Below, piece by piece: positions 12,601 to 23,689 of a DNA stretch of 64,000 nucleotides. A model generated the notes under the pieces. It made no database searches and was not told where the DNA came from. It worked only from the letters and a program-made list of their open reading frames with translations. Source of the DNA: Synaphobranchus kaupii (taxonomy: Eukaryota > Chordata > Actinopteri > Anguilliformes > Synaphobranchidae); contig CM056397.1 of the NCBI GenBank assembly GCA_029718625.1, positions 558,001 to 622,000 on the forward strand, read 5' to 3'. Position numbers and translations under genes: made by a program. The stretch's first letter is position 1; the number at the start of each line of letters is the position of its first letter.

Positions 12601-14479
12601 ATTTAAGGCCGCTCTGCACAGCATGTCTGTTTGCATGTTTCCGGTGCTTGTACCTGGGAAACCAGCCTCTGTGATTCCAATGAGTACAATGCATTTTCAA
12701 TAACTCCTGATGTTACTGTAATTGGTCTGTTGTGTATTTTGCAGTGCATGGAACAACAGTAAACACTGAGTGAATCTTATGAATAATCCAAAAGCACTTT
12801 TACTCAAGCTATTGGCGGTGACACCACCTTCTGCACATGATCATGCTTCAGAAGCCCACTACGTAAAGAAAAAACATCCATGCAATGTGTAGTTATAGTC
12901 AATACTAATGGAATCAATGGCACTCTTCCACTTGACATGCAACCTTCAATCTCAATTTAAGACGCGCTACGAATACAAACGTATGCCGAGTCCTGACTTG
13001 GACGACCAACAAACATCAATGCCAATCTATCTCACACTGGCTGCAAGCGTTGAAAATTCAACCAGTTGCAACTTCAATTAGCTAACTGATGGACTTGTTA
13101 CTGGTATACACTACTACGAGCACAGGAAGCACAGACCCTTCCTCCTTCCAAACACTGAACTGAAAAGATGCTTCAACACAAACCGATCCAGTTCGGCATA
13201 TCGCTATAGACAAATGAGGCATTGAGTGCCGTCGGTCATGATTGGTCGAATTCTAAAAGTAATTTGGACACCAGTTTGCAGTCTGTGCAGAAGCAAATAA
13301 CCTACTTGCATCTTCGGCGTCAATATTAGGCTACATCGTTAAACATAGGATTGTTCTGCCCATCTTGGCTGATTTTACAAGCCAAGTTTTTTTCTAGACT
13401 TGTTTTAATAACGCACAATGACATGAGGCCTCTCAATATTGCAAAACAGGTTTGGCACATTAAGAAGTTTCATTTACGGTATGTGATATAAAAAACTATG
13501 GTTTTTTGAGCAAATGTAAATGACATCCATCGTTTCCGATATAATTGAAGACAATAATACGTTTTAAAATATTCTGACATTAATCATTTTCTACTATAAC
13601 ATTCTATTAAATCCAAACACAAAACTGTTAACCTCGTCCTGCCCTAAAGCAGAGAAAGTAAAACAGAAAATCCCATTCCTGCATTGAAAAGCAGGTACTT
13701 CCCAGTACATGCGAAACACTCCCTATGCAAAGGATTTAACATTGTCACTGAAGAACCACTGGGACAATTCTCGAATTCAAACTTTAATGACATTGTCCGC
13801 CGCTCGCTTTAATAAAGTAACGCAGCGTCAAATCGTGCGCAGGTTCAACAATACTTCTACAGCATGCATACGGTTGTTCACCACCACGTCACTCGACGCA
13901 AACGCACATAAGTGAATGTGTGCACTTAAACACGATCCATTTCGCTCTCAAATGCAGATGTGAGCACTCGACGTGCTGTTGTTACCCAAAACTGTAGTTT
14001 CATACAATAGACTAAAACATGGATTTACAATCAATGACACGCTGTACCGCGAGATCCAGCAAATAGTGACAGACAATGTCCCGTGGTGTTTTGACAACCG
14101 TGAAATACACAAATGGTGAATATAGGTCGTTCGATATGTGCGCAAACGTTACCTTGAGCAAAAATTCCTTTCCTGAGGTGTGGATCTCGAACTGTCCCTC
14201 CTCCCCTTCCACATCGTAGCAGAAGCTGGCATCAGCTATTTCAATGTGTCCCAGAGGCAGAGCGTCTTGAGGAGACTTGAAGTAATACAAATAACACGTT
14301 CTAGTATCGTACACAAACCATCGGGATTTGAAACCTCTTAGTGGGCCCTTCCCCACAATCTTACTGAGATAACCGCATAGTTTCGAGGCCTCCTCCTTTG
14401 TACCCTCAATGTCGGGCGCCTCTAACGACTTCGTGGAGCTCCGAGGGGAATTTGCCTCACTGTCATCCCCTCCGTGCAT
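3947..14479 (-). CDS. tbc1d2b: TBC1D2B, first three coding exons (gene continues off the left edge)
   Basis: Minus-strand gene; coding exons 14479..14153, 9795..9644 and 4103..3947. TBC1D2B is a Rab GTPase-activating protein of the endosomal/cadherin-trafficking TBC1D2 family: N-terminal PH domain, central coiled coil, C-terminal TBC domain. Only the N-terminal ~160 residues are here. The PH domain starts near residue 33 (KLCGYLSK) and holds the family block YYFKSPQDALPLGH; exon 2 gives its last helix (LQQLQQMRWEFC); exon 3 carries AVET and QWGTEL, matching the TBC1D2B linker as I remember it, better than TBC1D2. Phases agree: exon 1 ends in phase 0, exon 2 gives one base of a codon that exon 3 completes (G|AG), exon 3 ends two bases into a codon. 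Exon 2 has one base too many in the C run at 9771-9773, so the genomic frame is broken there. The divergent neighbour is SH2D7, as in mammals. Confidence 0.88.
5270..6640 (+). repeat. Tandem array with ~225-bp units; possible LTR or retroelement leader
   Basis: Two units (from 5934 and 6161, 227 bp apart) are nearly identical. Each holds GTATGGGACGGCGG, a GCCTGTAAAATGTTT block, CTCCTGGGAGATCGGGCG and a TTCTACTAAGC end. Degenerate units lie before (from about 5587 and 5682) and after (from about 6384). Upstream are a GC-rich stretch and a TATA-like GCTACATAAGCCCC near 5414. No protein is encoded; the open frames over 5304-5677 are low-complexity. The block may be an LTR or an untranslated leader, but I found no convincing boundary or target-site duplication. 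Confidence 0.55.
8060..8452 (+). mobile_element. Tc1-like element fragment, chimeric
   Basis: The left part (GGTACCCCTGGTAAAGATG, then AGTAAAAAGGGTTATAAAAT) is the terminal sequence of the same Tc1 family found at 38122 and 44788. From about 8319 it changes to a module starting near TTTGCATGCCATGACTTCC that also occurs inside the Sleeping Beauty-type element at 60839. There is no transposase coding and no right end. Confidence 0.6.
8933..9022 (+). mobile_element. tRNA-derived SINE head, truncated
   Basis: GGCGGCAGTATAGTATAATGG followed by GGTTGCAGGTTTGATTCTCAG are the box A and box B-like parts of a tRNA-derived SINE. It continues into AGGACACTGCAGTTGTACCC. The same SINE occurs in full on the minus strand at 30545-30775. 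The tail is missing. Confidence 0.7.
9579..9606. repeat. (TG)n microsatellite
   Basis: About 14 TG dinucleotides, within 40 bp of the TBC1D2B exon 2 donor on the intron side. Confidence 0.9.
9644..9795 (-). CDS. tbc1d2b: TBC1D2B coding exon 2, with a one-base excess
   Basis: Acceptor CCCATAG before 9795 and donor GTACAA after 9644. The exon is 152 nt, whereas the phases of exons 1 and 3 need 151. Reading on from exon 1 gives AQNAQVMR and then leaves frame; dropping one base of CCC at 9771-9773 gives continuous PH-domain end sequence (WLQQLQQMRWEFC) running to LVARGT. The remaining codons look intact, so assembly error or polymorphism is as likely as gene decay. A (TG)n run lies about 40 bp beyond the donor. 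Confidence 0.85.
10213..10422. repeat. Recent tandem duplication, two ~104-bp units
   Basis: Two adjacent units differ at only a couple of bases. Each runs from CCATTCA(C/A)ACCAGAATACT to CATCCACTCAACCTCT. Confidence 0.9.
10550..10645 (+). mobile_element. L2-type LINE reverse transcriptase relic
   Basis: The translation contains GHSTETA followed by SLSAS/ARAASLSGF-like sequence. It matches the QSGFRSGHSTETALL block of the L2 copy at 447, between finger motifs and motif A. The fragment is under 100 bp. Confidence 0.55.
11985..12428 (+). repeat. Dispersed repeat A, copy 1
   Basis: A repeat seen at least four times in the window (also 25445-25640, 27004-27410 and 29925-30210). It runs from AAGGGGCCAAGACTGG, through TGTAAGTCAATGGCAGCAAT and a polymorphic A run, to TTTTTATACAGTCTATGG. 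I see no terminal inverted repeat and no coding capacity, so it is more likely a SINE or LINE tail than a MITE. Copies 25445 and 27004 are in the opposite orientation. Confidence 0.7.
14153..14479 (-). CDS. tbc1d2b: TBC1D2B coding exon 1
   Basis: 109 codons from the ATG at 14479. An acidic/serine-rich leader of about 32 residues precedes the PH domain (KLCGYLSK, GKGPLRGFKSRWF, then YYFKSPQDALPLGHIEIAD). The exon ends CTCAAG followed by the donor GTAACG, phase 0. I see no in-frame upstream ATG. A CACGTG E-box lies about 80 bp upstream at ~14551; no TATA box is evident. Confidence 0.92.
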
Positions 14480-16677
14480 GTTTATTTAAAACTTATTTTC
14501 TACTCCAGCTGCGCAAAAGCGTCAGTTTTCTCTAGCCACATGACAGACGGACACGTGGTGCTGCAAGGAATTGTTGGAGTTGTAGTGCGCCAACTTATAT
14601 TTCGTGCAAGCAATTGCGTTTTTGTGACTCCCACGTCTTCACCTGTCTCTGAGCCAGTTTGAGCCTTGGCATCTTCTTGCTGATGATATACATCAGGAGT
14701 TTTATTATTTTGTCAATATTATTATTTTAAAAATAATTAAGATATAGGCTAGGCTAGCCAGGAAAAATACTTGAATAATAATAGGCTTTAGGAACAAAAA
14801 ACGTTATAGTTAGTTATTCAATAGCCTATTGAACGACCGCTGGGGGGAGGTATTGAATCGTTGTAATTCCGTTCTAATGAAACGCTAATTTGTGCCAAAG
14901 AACATATATTTCCAGGTTTATTATCCTCTATAATATTTATAGCCAGCATGGAGCTCAGTCAGAATCAGGCGTAGAGGATATAAATCTTTACGTGCTTTCA
15001 ACATACAATCTATTTAAACAGCTGGGTATTTTTACTGAAGCAATTCAAGTTAAGTTCCGTGTTCAAGGATAGCAGCTGAATCAAACCTACAACCTTGGAG
15101 TTGCAAGCCCTCTCATAATTGTGCTGCACTGCTACACCTGTTGCCCACACAGGAGGGGCTTTCAATCAGTCAAAATCCAAACAGGAGGTTAATAACTGCA
15201 AGATATCAACTGTATATTAAATTTTCCAAGTTTTGTTAGAACATTGCCGATATGATGTAGCCTAATGCCCACCAGCCACCACTATAGCTGTCAGTACTGT
15301 TTATCTGTCTTCTGTCTGTACTTCATTCTCTGCCCTAGGTCAACACCATTTTAAATCTTTTTCTGTGTCTCACAGTATCCACAGTGCTGTGGGATTCTCC
15401 AGGGACTACAGAGGAACAGCCGACTCTCAGTGGAAAATAGACTACTGTCAATCATTTTCTTGCCTCACTGTTACAATTTTTTTTTCAGGCACCCTAGAGA
15501 CCCCACTTTTGCCAAATATCAGTTTGGAACAATATGTCCCAGTTACATAGACCCTATACTCTATCTTGGAAACATTTGGAGGGAAACATTTTCAACACAG
15601 TGTCTTGAGCACACACAACATAGCCTCCTCAAGAAGATCCTTTGTCTCTAACATCTGGATTTCCCACCACTTGAAGTAAATTACCTAAAAAACATGTGGA
15701 CAATAAATTTGTGTAAAACAAAACAATGTAAGTCTTACTTTGAGGTAATTTTGACCATGTTATAGTAGCCTACGCAATAACTTATGTCTGGTAATGTGCC
15801 ATGAGTTGTTGTGACTTTTATGCTTATGTTATTATGCTTATGCTTATGTTATTATTGTGTTAGGTAGTTGCCCTCCATTTCTATGAGTTGTAGTGAATTT
15901 TATGCTTGTGTCATTATTGATTTAGGTCATTGTAGGGTGGGTCAATGTCAGGGTCTCACAGGGTAAAGATATTCAAACATTCAAAGGAAACATTTATCAA
16001 TATGGTCGTAAAAATGAGTGGATATTTGAGAAAAACAACTTGCGTATGAAAATCTCACGTGTGATTCATCAAACTTGTGTAAATCACTGGGCGTGTTCGG
16101 CTAGAGCCGATATACGTCATATCTGCGTCGGGCTGCATCGGAAACCGTCCGAAATGGCCGAAAAATCGGTGCTGCGTGAACTAAGGCGGAAATGACAACA
16201 GGAGGTTAAGCCACTGAACTCAATGACATGGAATGGACGTAACCGCTTGCTTCTATCGCCGAAGTTGCAGAAACCAATATGGCGTCCAGTGCACCGCACC
16301 TCTCAGTTTCCCCATAGGCTATAATGGAGAAACTCGTGCCTTTTTATATCAAACTAAGCGGTTTACAGTCATATTTTCAACCCAGTTATACCCGTAATAC
16401 ATATAAGAATACGAATCAATGCGTGATTTTACTTGACGCGACTCGATAACGAAGTTATAGCCTCCGTTGTTTTACTCCCCGCGAGTCAACACGAGACTCT
16501 GGTTGGTCAAAATATGACTCAACATATGACTCTGATTCGCTGATTAGTGGGGACGCGAACAATTGATGAATAGCCTACAAGTAGCAAGTCGTAAAGTAGT
16601 TCGCACTTCCATGGTTACTGAACTGTGTAAGACTTGTGAACACAACCGATTCCCTTGAGGATTTATTCCATATCCTT

Positions 16678-17121
16678 GATATCCAATTTACGGTTTCCCA
16701 CTAGTTGCCCGTTTTTCACAACGTGTTCGACATTTTGTCTTACTAGTTCAACGAAACCGTTTTGATATCAAAGATTGGCACCTACTAGTCATGCATTTTG
16801 AGCCACTAGTTGCACTTTTATTCTACACGTTACACCAGAACCTTACTAGTTGCACCACAGTGCCGACTAGTGGCACCACAGCCACAACTAGTCAGCCTTT
16901 GAACCCACTAGTGGCCTTTTAAGCCTAACGTGTTGCAATTAAAGCAGCACTAGTTAACTAGTGAAGTGGCAACAGTGTAACATGTTAACTAGTTAAGTTG
17001 CATAGAGTCCGCATTTTCGCCTAACTAGTTACATACACTTCTCTTCACTAGTTAACTAGTAAAGCCAACGTGTCCACTAGTTAACTAGTTACGTTTTTAG
17101 CACATCCACTAGTAAACTAGT
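16678..17121 (+). repeat. Left array: six-base palindromes every 21 bp, then 8-bp doublets
   Basis: ACTAGT occurs 18 times between 16700 and 17121. In the outer part palindromes start at 16678 (GATATC), 16700, 16721 (ACGTGT), 16742, 16764 (GATATC), 16784, 16805, 16826 (ACACGT), 16845, 16866, 16887, 16907, 16928 (ACGTGT) and 16949, a 21-bp step. From 16949 inward they mostly come as pairs 8 bp apart: 16949/16957, 16980/16988, 17047/17055, 17076/17084 and 17108/17116. Spacers between sites are unrelated to each other. Confidence 0.9.
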
Positions 17122-17537
17122 TGCAGCAAAATGCTAATTAGGAGGGCGTACAAGGAAGTTGCTTATTGTAATATGATTGGATGAAGGTTTCGGCTATAGG
17201 CTACAATTGCCAGCAGTTTTGGACATCGAATTCGAGTTCCCGTTTGTGTGTTTATTTCGAAGTAGGATATATTTAATTGGGAGAGTGGATATTTTGTTAG
17301 GAGGAGAAGGTTTGACAGAAGCTGAAGCGCAACCATGGCGGACGGTTGTCTTTGATCCCGTGATAACGCTGTAGGCTATTTAATTTGCGTTGTCGATGCA
17401 TGGGATTGCTCTTTCTGGCAAGAATATAGGCTATCGTAATGAACCAATTACTCAATCATCACGTTTTATTTGAATCATGGACGAACTGCTAAAATAACTT
17501 ATTGTGCATTGTGCAAGGCGTGCTGATCAGGCTAGCC

Positions 17538-18700
17538 TATACAGACCGGTGACAAATTAAGGGTGGTGCTTTGTGTCCACATTACTTGGTTAGATGCAAA
17601 TAGGCTACCACATGCAAACGCACGGTGCTATTTCGGTTTTAAAAGTTCGTAAACATGAAATGGGTAGCCATGGGGAAACATTGAGTAGCCTACATTACAT
17701 GTAAGATAATATGCTGTGCATTGTGTAAATGATTTGTAAACATAATAAATGCTTTACTTTGGGAGTGCTCTAATCCTCATGTTAGCTGTATAAGGAAAAT
17801 GCTGTTAATTACTACCATTTTAGAATGAGCCTTGACTGTAGGTGATAAAGGAATTGTAGGCCTATTTGTTTAATGCATTTTTCTGGAAGTAAAATTTTCT
17901 CTTTTTGTCCGCAGAGGGCCTTGTCATGTTTTTTTTGCATTCCCTTGAATTCACTTCGTGTGTGATCTTTACCAGTATTAAAGATCACTTATTGTATGTC
18001 GCTTTGGATGAAAGCGTCTGCTAAATGAATGTAATGTAATGTAATTAAACATTAGGCTACAGTGTCTGACCACAATATTGGTAGTGTTAACAGTTGCAGT
18101 GCTGGAATGCACCTTGTGTGGTATATAGGCTACTGAACTGATAGAATTCACTTGAGCAAAATGTTGCATCCAGTTAGCTGTTAGTGAATAGGCCTACATC
18201 CGTTAGCTTTACATCCTTTTGTGAATGCATCCTTTACTTCTTGTGCTCGTTGCACTTTTTGTATTCGAAACTTTGTAATAAAGAATGATCTATTTTTGAT
18301 AAACATGACTCTGGTGCTTTACTTCAGGTAAATTGAAAGGTGGCCTGTATGTGCTACACATAGGCTAGTTATTCTGAGTAATCACCACCTTTATCCTTCG
18401 ATGAAGTTCCATCATGATGGGAGTGGTCTCTTCCAGGATGACAATGCCCCAATCCACAGGGCATGAGGGGTCACTGAATGGTTTGATGACCGTGAAAATT
18501 ATGTGAATCATATGTTATGGCCTTCGCAGTCACCATTTCAACCCAAATGAACACCTATGAAATTTTGGAACGACGTTAGGCAGCTAGTGCTCTCCACCAC
18601 AATCATCAAAACACCAAATGACGTTATTGTGTATCCCGTTTGAAATGTCATTCACTGCCATCAAAATCATTCTTGCATTTATGCTAGTTGTACTTGTATT
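17538..18700 (+). mobile_element. Mariner-type relic and L2 tail inside the palindrome-bounded segment
   Basis: CAGACCGGTGACAAATTAA at about 17541 is the terminal sequence of the mariner family present at 56028. The stretch 18396-18640 matches that family's transposase (traces of LFQDDNAP and MLWPSQSP) but is broken by stops. Between them, 17992-18042 is an isolated L2-type tail (GCTTTGGATGAAAGCGTCTG then TAATG repeats). Confidence 0.6.
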
Positions 18701-19166
18701 TTTAAATTGAATAGCTAGATAGACCGTCTCAGTGTAGCCTATTCCGGTGGGCCGATCGTCATTCCATGAGCCGAACTCACCACCTAATTAATAAAACTAA
18801 AATGTGACGTTTAACACCGCAGAAAATGTTTGAACTCTTAAAAACGAACAGTTATATTATATTCCGGTAGCCTATTTTTATGTGATTATGATGATTTGGG
18901 TGAGAAATAGCCTATCGGAGGATCATTAACATTAAGATTAACGTGATGTAGACATTTTGGCTACACGGCTCTCATAGTATCAACGTTAAGTCAATCATCT
19001 GACATTCATAGATTGAACAGTTAAATGTTTAAGCTTTAAAAAAGAGCTCACGCTGAGTTACGATTCAGAATTGACATTTTAAGGCTCTCCAGACCATTTA
19101 AAATATTAACCAATCAGAATTGGAAACGCACTTCCTTGCCCCGCCTGCTTCATTTGCATGCAGTCC

Positions 19167-19631
19167 ACTAGTTCACATGTTCAGCGGAACATTGGGTTAC
19201 TTGTTTACTAGTGAGCCTGTACGCTGCAACCCACACGTTAACTAGTCATGTCCAAAAGAGTCCACTAGTTCACTAGTTGACATATCCAACTAGGATATGT
19301 TTTCCTGACACGTTCACTAGTTCAAGGCTATTTTTCTAACTAGTTCCATTCCATTCTGAACATGTTGTGACTTTTAACCAACATGTTATGCAGTTTTGAC
19401 ACTTGTACGCTGCCATGAACATGTTGTGCCTTGTTCAGTACTAGTTGCACACTGTGCATTACTAGTTAGACCATTACTCAACGTGTTCCAAGGCCCATTT
19501 TTTATATCAAATTTTTATCCGCACTAGTTACCATTTTCTCCGTACTAGTTGGACAAAAATGCTCACTAGTGAACCAATATGCTCAACTAGTTAACTAGTT
19601 AAGTTGCAAATTATTATGCAAGTGCACTAGT
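19167..19631 (-). repeat. Right array: mirror image of the left array
   Basis: The inner part has 8-bp doublets at 19167/19175, 19233/19241, 19264/19272 and 19308/19316, with a single at 19207. The outer part has sites stepping by about 21 bp: 19339, 19360 (ACATGT), 19381 (ACATGT), 19401 (ACTTGT), 19419 (ACATGT), 19440, 19461, 19481 (ACGTGT), 19502 (degenerate TATATC), 19523, 19544, 19565, 19586 with a partner at 19594, and 19626. The order, outer singles then inner doublets, mirrors the left arm. Confidence 0.9.
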
Positions 19632-20595
19632 TGACTATTCCCCTCCACCACCATTCAAGCCACAATGACACCGGGTTCTTTCTGTCATTTTGTATGTTTA
19701 TTATCAAATCAGAAATATATGAACAATGATTGGTGACAGGTAAAAGGAAGATGACATGTTGATATTGGAATACATCTTATGCAAATACAATTCTATTTAT
19801 CCATACATCAACATAACTGGCAAGGAAAATGTCATCTTTCTTGACATTGTTCCCTCAAAACACATAACGACTCCCAGTATCCGAATGTCCCTATATGTAC
19901 TATATTAGTTATTCATTCATACAAACTCAGTTTATCCTGTTAAAGACATTGGATGGCATTCAATTCAATAAGTTCATTGTCAGGGTCCAAAGGGACCACC
20001 TGCTGTCATGTAATTTGAATAAATCATGAACACATATGAGTAGCTGAATCATGTATGCTGTGTAATGTTTTAGTATGAAAATAAATATCAACAGACTGGT
20101 CAAGTAAAGGATATATACAGTGAACAGTGAATTTCTTTTTCTGTGTTTTTGCTCTGTACTCCAGCACTTTGGATGTGAAATGAAACAATGATTGTGATGC
20201 TAAAAAACAGACTGCAAGCTTCAATTTGAGGGCATTTTCATCCATATTGTAACTGAAGAAGGCTGCAGTACAGGCCTGGCATAGCATCACCAGTGAATAT
20301 ACCCAGCATCTGATGATTTCTACAGCTCGCAGACTTCAGGCAGTCCTTGCACGCAAAGGATATGCAACCAAGTATTATTTCATAGCAACATAATTAATGA
20401 TTAGGATTAATACACTTTTCCTACACAAGGAATATCTTCAATGCATTCACTGTACAACTCTAAAGAAGTCCCAAGAAAGAGACATTTCTCATTTATATTG
20501 GTACAGATATTCTGCAATAAAATATTCTTTAGAACCACCACTCAAAAGTATATGAAAACATGCATGTAAGTTATGATACTTAACATAGCTACATA

Positions 20596-22217
20596 CAGTC
20601 AAGCCGGAAAGTCTGCACACTCCTTTCACCTTCTCCACATTTTATTACGTTACAGACTTATACTACAATAGATTGAGTTAATTTTTTGCCTCAAACATCT
20701 ACACACAAGTGAAAGTGAAAACAGGTTTTTAGAAAATATGCAATTTTATTTTATTGACAAAAATAGGTTATTTAGGGGTTACATATCTGTACACACCCTT
20801 AGCCTAATACTTGGTTGCTGCACCTTTGGCAGCGATTACAGCTTCAAGGCATCTTGGGAAAGAAGCTACGAGCTTGGCACACTTGTTTCTGGACATTTTT
20901 GCCCATTCCTCTTGGCATATCCTTGCAAGCTCCATCAGGTTGGATGGGGAGCGTCGGTACACAGCCATTTTCAGCTCTTTCCACAGATGTTCAATTGTAT
21001 TCAGGTCTGGGCTCTGGCTGGGCCACTCAAGGAAATGCACAGACTTTCTCCGAAGCCACTCCTTTGTTCTCTTGGCTGTGTGCTTTGGGTCGTTGTCATG
21101 TTGGAAGGTAAACCTTTACCCCAGTCTGAGGTCCAGAGCACTCTGGAGCAGGTTTTCTTCAAGGATCTCGGTGTACTTAGCTGCATTCATCTTTCCCTCT
21201 ATCAGGACTAGTCGCCCCGTTCCCGCTGCTGAAAAACATCCCCACTTCATGATGCTGCCACCGCCATGCTTCACTGTAGGGATGGTATTAGCCAGGTGAT
21301 GAGCGGTGCCTGGTTTCCTCCAGACGTGACGCTTGGTATTCAGGCCAAAAAGTTACATTTTGGTTTCATCAGACCAGAGAATCTTGATTCTCATGGGTTG
21401 AGAGTCCTCTAGGTGCCTTTTGGCAAACTCCAAGCGGGCTGTGATGTGCCTTTTACTAAGGAGGGGCTTCCGTCTGGCCACTCTACCATAAAGGCCTGAT
21501 TGGTGGAATGCTGCCTGGATGGTTGATCTTCTGAAAGGTTCTCCCATCTCCACAAGGATACGCTGGAGCTCTGTCAGAGTGACCCTCGGGTTCCTGCTCA
21601 CCTCCCTGGCCAAGGCCCGTCTTCCCCGATTGCTCAGTTTGGCCGGGCGGCCAGGTCTAGGAAGATTCTTGGTGGTTCCAAACTTCTTCCATTGATGGTG
21701 GCCACTGTGCTCTTTGGGACCTGTAAAGCTGCAGAGATTTTTCCGTACCCTTCTCCAGATCTATGCCTTGACACAATCCTGTTTCTGAGGTCTGCAGATA
21801 ATTCCTTTGACCCCATGGCTTGGAGTTTGCTCTGACATGCACTGTCAACTGTGGGACCTTATATAAGCAAGTGTTGGCAATCCCCAATCATGTCCAATCA
21901 ATTGAATTTATCACAGGTGGACTCCAATTAAGTTGTAGAAACATCTCAAGCAGTATCAGTGGAAACAAAATGCACCTCAGCTCACTTTTGGGTGTCATAT
22001 CAAAGGGTGTGCACACTTGTGTACATATGATATTTTACATTTTGATTTTTAATAAATTAGCACAAATGTCTAAAAACCTGTTTTCACTTTGTCATTATGG
22101 GCTATTTTGTGTGGAATTTTGAGACAAAAAATTAACTAAATCTATTGTAGAATACGTCTGTAACATAATAAAACGTGGAGAAGGTGAAAGGAGTGTGCAG
22201 ACTTTCCGGCTTGACTG
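20596..22217 (-). mobile_element. Full-length but dead Tc1-like transposon
   Basis: Terminal inverted repeats start CAGTCAAGCCGGAAAGTCTG on both sides and are flanked by TA at 20594 and 22218. The length is 1,622 bp, normal for Tc1. Transposase reads on the minus strand from the ATG at 21816 (MGSKELSADLRNRIV, an N-terminal paired-like helix-turn-helix). It continues after a frameshift at 21613 (REVSRNPRVTLTELQ) to LWSDETKM, which holds the first catalytic Asp. It ends with [15 protein letters not shown], which holds the last acidic catalytic position. At least two frame breaks inactivate it. Confidence 0.92.
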
Positions 22218-23307
22218 TAGATTCTCACATTACAATGTATGGCTACCGATGGCTACGATGTCTTCTGGGTTTAGATTAACTAAAATGACATGTCTACCAT
22301 GTTTCCTAGTCTAAACACAGATGACAGGTGTAGTTTAGGCCATTTCATAAATTGACAGACAAGAAACAACTGAATATGAGCAATAGAACATAAGCAGCCT
22401 AATGTTTACAGGTATGTTACCATAACAGATGACAGCTTAGCTAAATGATTTAGTTATTCGATAATGAAAGGGCACCCAGCGCTTTAATTCCAATGGCAAT
22501 TATACATATTTATTCAAGAACTTTAATTGGAGTTTCACTGTGGAACAATTCAGGGTGCTTAGCCAAAGTCGCGTAGCAAAAGATAAATATTGATTACCCT
22601 AACAATACAAGTCATTAAATAATGTAGGCCTAAGTCAGTATTAAAACAACCTTCATTCGTTCTCCTCCATTTCTTGTAAATTTACGTAAATTTAAAAAAG
22701 TAAAAAAAGTCCTCCGCAACCACAAACAACACGGCTAACTCCTCCATATTGTTTTTCTCCCTGCCGGTTTCAGAAACGTCTGAAACTGTCCCAGTTCGAT
22801 CTGCTCGGGCGTTTGTCATTTCCGCCTGAGGCAGGCAAGCCGACTGCTCACCGATGTCTACTCGAACACGCCCACTGATCTGAGCGTAAATGTGTTCGTC
22901 GGTTGATAAATCAGATTTGAAGCGTGTGCACATTATTATGAATTAGCTACACACGCCCATTTACTACCATATTTGGCAGGACCACCTCCTGCGGTTTTAG
23001 GCCACGGCGAGCAACAGAAAAGCAAAGAAGAAGAATTTTTTTGTGAGGGTAAAATTTAAATGCTTATGAATGACCATGAAAATAAACATGTGCTTATTGG
23101 GAGTGGCCGTGGAAGGAATGACAGAAGACGACTGCGACTTGATTCGACAAGACTTCAAGTTTCTCTCACACCGGGTTGTGACTTTTGACAGGTCTTCTAG
23201 GCTACTAAGTCCGCACAAGTACGGACTTGTGGACTTGTGACGCATGTAGTGTCAAGTGTCCCGACAAAAGGGCACTTGCAGAAACACGTTCTTGTGTGTC
23301 TGTTTGT

Positions 23308-23530
23308 TTGTCATCTTCAACATGTTTGTCATCACATCATACTCATTTTGGAGCGAGCTATGATGTGTCTACTACGAAAAAAATACTGTTTTGTGAGATG
23401 ATAGACAGTAGGGAATGTTGCAGCAGTTAGTATTCATTTACGACACTACAGGCCCAGCGTCTCCGAGCTAGCACCCAAACTGTGGGATAAGTATCTCAAA
23501 TCGATTGCTCCATGCCTGTATACCATTGTT
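23308..23530 (+). repeat. Dispersed inverted pair, arm 1 (partner 26690-26890)
   Basis: The stretch containing GAGCGAGCTATGATGTGTCT, CTACTACGAAAAAAATACTG and CTACAGGCCCAGCGTCTC recurs in inverted orientation at 26690-26890 with modest divergence. There is no coding signal. The two arms bracket 3.2 kb. Confidence 0.7.
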
Positions 23531-23689
23531 TAATAATAAAATATAAATCGGTGTTAGGTTGTGTGTCTGTTTGTTAGCGAGTCCATTTTTGAACGGTAAC
23601 TTATACCATCACTAGCTGGCTAATTAGCTACATAGCTAAACATCCAAATTTGCGCTCTTTTTTCTACTCTTGGAATTGTATTCCAAACA

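Larger units (their letters stand above)
9796..14152 (-). other. TBC1D2B intron 1
   Basis: 4.4-kb intron. It holds a recent tandem duplication (10213-10422), a small L2-type LINE relic (10550-10645) and dispersed repeat A (11985-12428). 10645-11980 and 12430-14150 show no coding or RNA signal. 10730-10810 has a weak match to the dispersed repeat at 47880-48352 (CAGCTGACATG then GTCAGCATTCT). Confidence 0.5.
16678..19631. mobile_element. Candidate transposon bounded by phased palindrome arrays
   Basis: Two arrays of six-base palindromes face each other as inverted arms (see the two repeat entries). Inside the arms the inversion continues in ordinary sequence: left 17134-17180 (GGAGGGC..CAAGGAAGTTGC..TGATTGG) matches the reverse complement of 19110-19158 (GGCGGGGCAAGGAAGTGCG..TGATTGG). 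The 2-kb core has no recognisable transposase of its own. Its contents are a mariner relic, an L2 tail and small open frames, so this would be a non-autonomous copy. I could not find the exact termini or a target-site duplication. Confidence 0.5.

Noticed and set aside
16678..19631. CRISPR-like reading of the phased palindromes (short repeat, unique spacer)
   Set aside because: The host is a vertebrate; the repeat is only 6 bp, the spacers are 15 bp or 2 bp, and no Cas-like gene is present. Binding-site arrays explain it better.
20738..21299. Plus-strand open frames of up to 162 codons
   Set aside because: Antisense of the Tc1 transposase (20596-22217); the minus strand carries the recognisable catalytic blocks.
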